A stretch of DNA of 17,766 nucleotides from the NCBI GenBank assembly GCA_018221005.1, contig JAAOXW010000062.1:1-17766 (forward strand), read 5' to 3'. The DNA comes from Candidatus Altarchaeota archaeon. Lineage in GTDB: Archaea > SpSt-1190. Positions within the stretch are counted from its first letter, which is position 1. Every line of letters begins with the position of its first letter. The position numbers and the translations under genes were made by a program. Below the pieces are notes generated by a model that did not search any database, had not been told where the DNA came from, and saw nothing but the letters and a program-made list of their open reading frames with translations. This document shows positions 16,970-17,766 of this stretch, one piece after another.

Positions 16970-17766
16970 GTGGAAAATTTGGAAGTAGCAATCTCAGTAA
17001 AAAAACTCAAAAAAAGGTATAAGGACGGCACCCTGGCAGTCAACAACATTAGTTTTGAAGTTAAACGAGGTGAGATTTTTGGCTTTCTTGGGCCAAATGG
17101 GGCAGGAAAAACTTCCACCATTAAACTGCTTACAACTCTGATGAAACCCTCAAGCGGAGAGGCTACAGTTGCCGGTTTTGATATAGGACGGGAATCCAAT
17201 CAAGTTCGCCAAAACATTGGTATTGTGTTTCAAGAACCTGCATTGGACAGTATGTTAACTGGGAGAGAAAATCTGGACTTTCATGCCCGCCTATACGGCA
17301 TCAAGGGCAAGGAGATTCGACAGAGAATAGAAGAAGTTCTCAAATTAGTAGGGATGGAGAAAAAGGCAGACGTTCCTGTTAAAAATTATTCAGGGGGCAT
17401 GAAGCGAAGACTAGAGCTGGCCCGTGGATTAATGCACTCCCCAAAAATTCTCTTTCTAGATGAACCGACCCTCGGTCTTGATGTTCAGACACGGGGAAAA
17501 ATTTGGGAATACATTCTAAAAGTTCGTGAGAAAGAAAATATGACCATTTTCATGACAACTCATTATATGGAAGAGGCTGAAAAAGTTTGTGAACGAATTG
17601 CAATTATTGATGCAGGAAAAATTTTGAAGTTGGACAAACCAGAGAATCTCGTGAATGGAAATTTTGCAGGAACCATAAGAGTGCAAACTAAGGATAAAAT
17701 TAAACCCATAAGGGGTGTTAGAAAAATTCAGCTTAAACCCGGAACAGTCGACTTGAAAGTGAACGA
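16970..17766 (+). CDS. ABC transporter ATP-binding protein, partial (3' end cut)
   Basis: This is the ATPase subunit of an ABC-2-type exporter, of the daunorubicin-resistance (DrrA-like) group. Seen in the 265 visible residues from the GTG at 16970: Walker A GPNGAGKT (41-48), Q-loop Gln88, signature YSGGMKRR (140-147), Walker B LFLDEP (161-166), D-loop GLD and H-loop His198 in TTHYMEEAE. A C-terminal extension begins near 220 and runs off the window. A permease gene probably follows. The start is uncertain: TTG at 16979 gives MEVAISVKKL, has GGTGG just upstream, and lies 23 bases from ATAAAAA at 16953. The GTG adds three residues. Confidence 0.92.
   Translation, partial: MENLEVAISVKKLKKRYKDGTLAVNNISFEVKRGEIFGFLGPNGAGKTSTIKLLTTLMKPSSGEATVAGFDIGRESNQVRQNIGIVFQEPALDSMLTGRENLDFHARLYGIKGKEIRQRIEEVLKLVGMEKKADVPVKNYSGGMKRRLELARGLMHSPKILFLDEPTLGLDVQTRGKIWEYILKVREKENMTIFMTTHYMEEAEKVCERIAIIDAGKILKLDKPENLVNGNFAGTIRVQTKDKIKPIRGVRKIQLKPGTVDLKVN

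Noticed and set aside
11400..17000. CRISPR array
   Set aside because: The repeats here are palindromes at irregular spacing tied to tRNAs. There is no regular repeat-spacer pattern and no cas gene.

Overview
This window is archaeal chromosome. It carries an aIF2-gamma, a Cbf5-type pseudouridine synthase, an Orc1/Cdc6 replication initiator, an archaeal ATP-dependent DNA ligase, a TrmB-family regulator and four tRNA genes without an encoded CCA. Most gene starts have a TATA-like box centred 23-27 bases upstream of an ATG or GTG and no Shine-Dalgarno, the signature of leaderless archaeal transcripts. The sequence is AT-rich. I cannot name the species; a poorly cultured euryarchaeal or DPANN-like lineage would fit, but that is inference.

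Layout. 1-4.3 kb: an unrecognised protein, eif2g, a family 2 glycosyltransferase, a large polytopic membrane protein (possibly GT-C-like), and a 65-codon gene facing them. 4.4-7.9 kb: a tight operon of cbf5, orc1/cdc6, an alpha/beta hydrolase and an exported thermonuclease-like protein, with 4-base stop/start overlaps at two of the three junctions and a perfect palindrome just upstream of the operon's TATA box. 7.9-11.2 kb: DNA ligase (minus), a divergent nitroreductase, a TrmB-like regulator and a 40-residue cysteine protein followed by a terminator. 11.3-11.6 kb: tRNA-Val(GAC) inside a field of hairpins. 11.7-14.8 kb: a type II P-type cation ATPase and, convergent, a TtuA/Ncs6-type tRNA thiolase. 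14.8-15.2 kb: tRNA-Arg(TCG) and tRNA-Val(CAC), converging. 15.2-16.6 kb: a methyltransferase and, divergent, two tandem paralogous two-helix membrane proteins with basic tails. 16.6-17.0 kb: tRNA-Ala(TGC) with a hairpin-rich leader and trailer. 17.0 kb to the end: an ABC transporter ATPase cut by the window edge.

The least ordinary part is the DNA around the tRNAs. Both tRNA-Val genes are followed by the same 69-base palindromic element and then by a copy of the tRNA 3' end. Each copy matches its own neighbouring tRNA, not the other one. tRNA-Ala is also followed by hairpins and a short copy of its own 3' end. A family of small hairpins with variable stems and a nearly constant apex (CTGCGG or its complement CCGCAG) recurs at these sites and at the cbf5 promoter. 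One of these hairpins is a clean 20-base presence/absence difference between the two tRNA-Val loci, so the units look insertable. The leaders of tRNA-Arg and tRNA-Ala share a stem-loop with conserved loop ends and a changed but still paired stem. Together these suggest an undescribed family of small tRNA-associated structured repeats.
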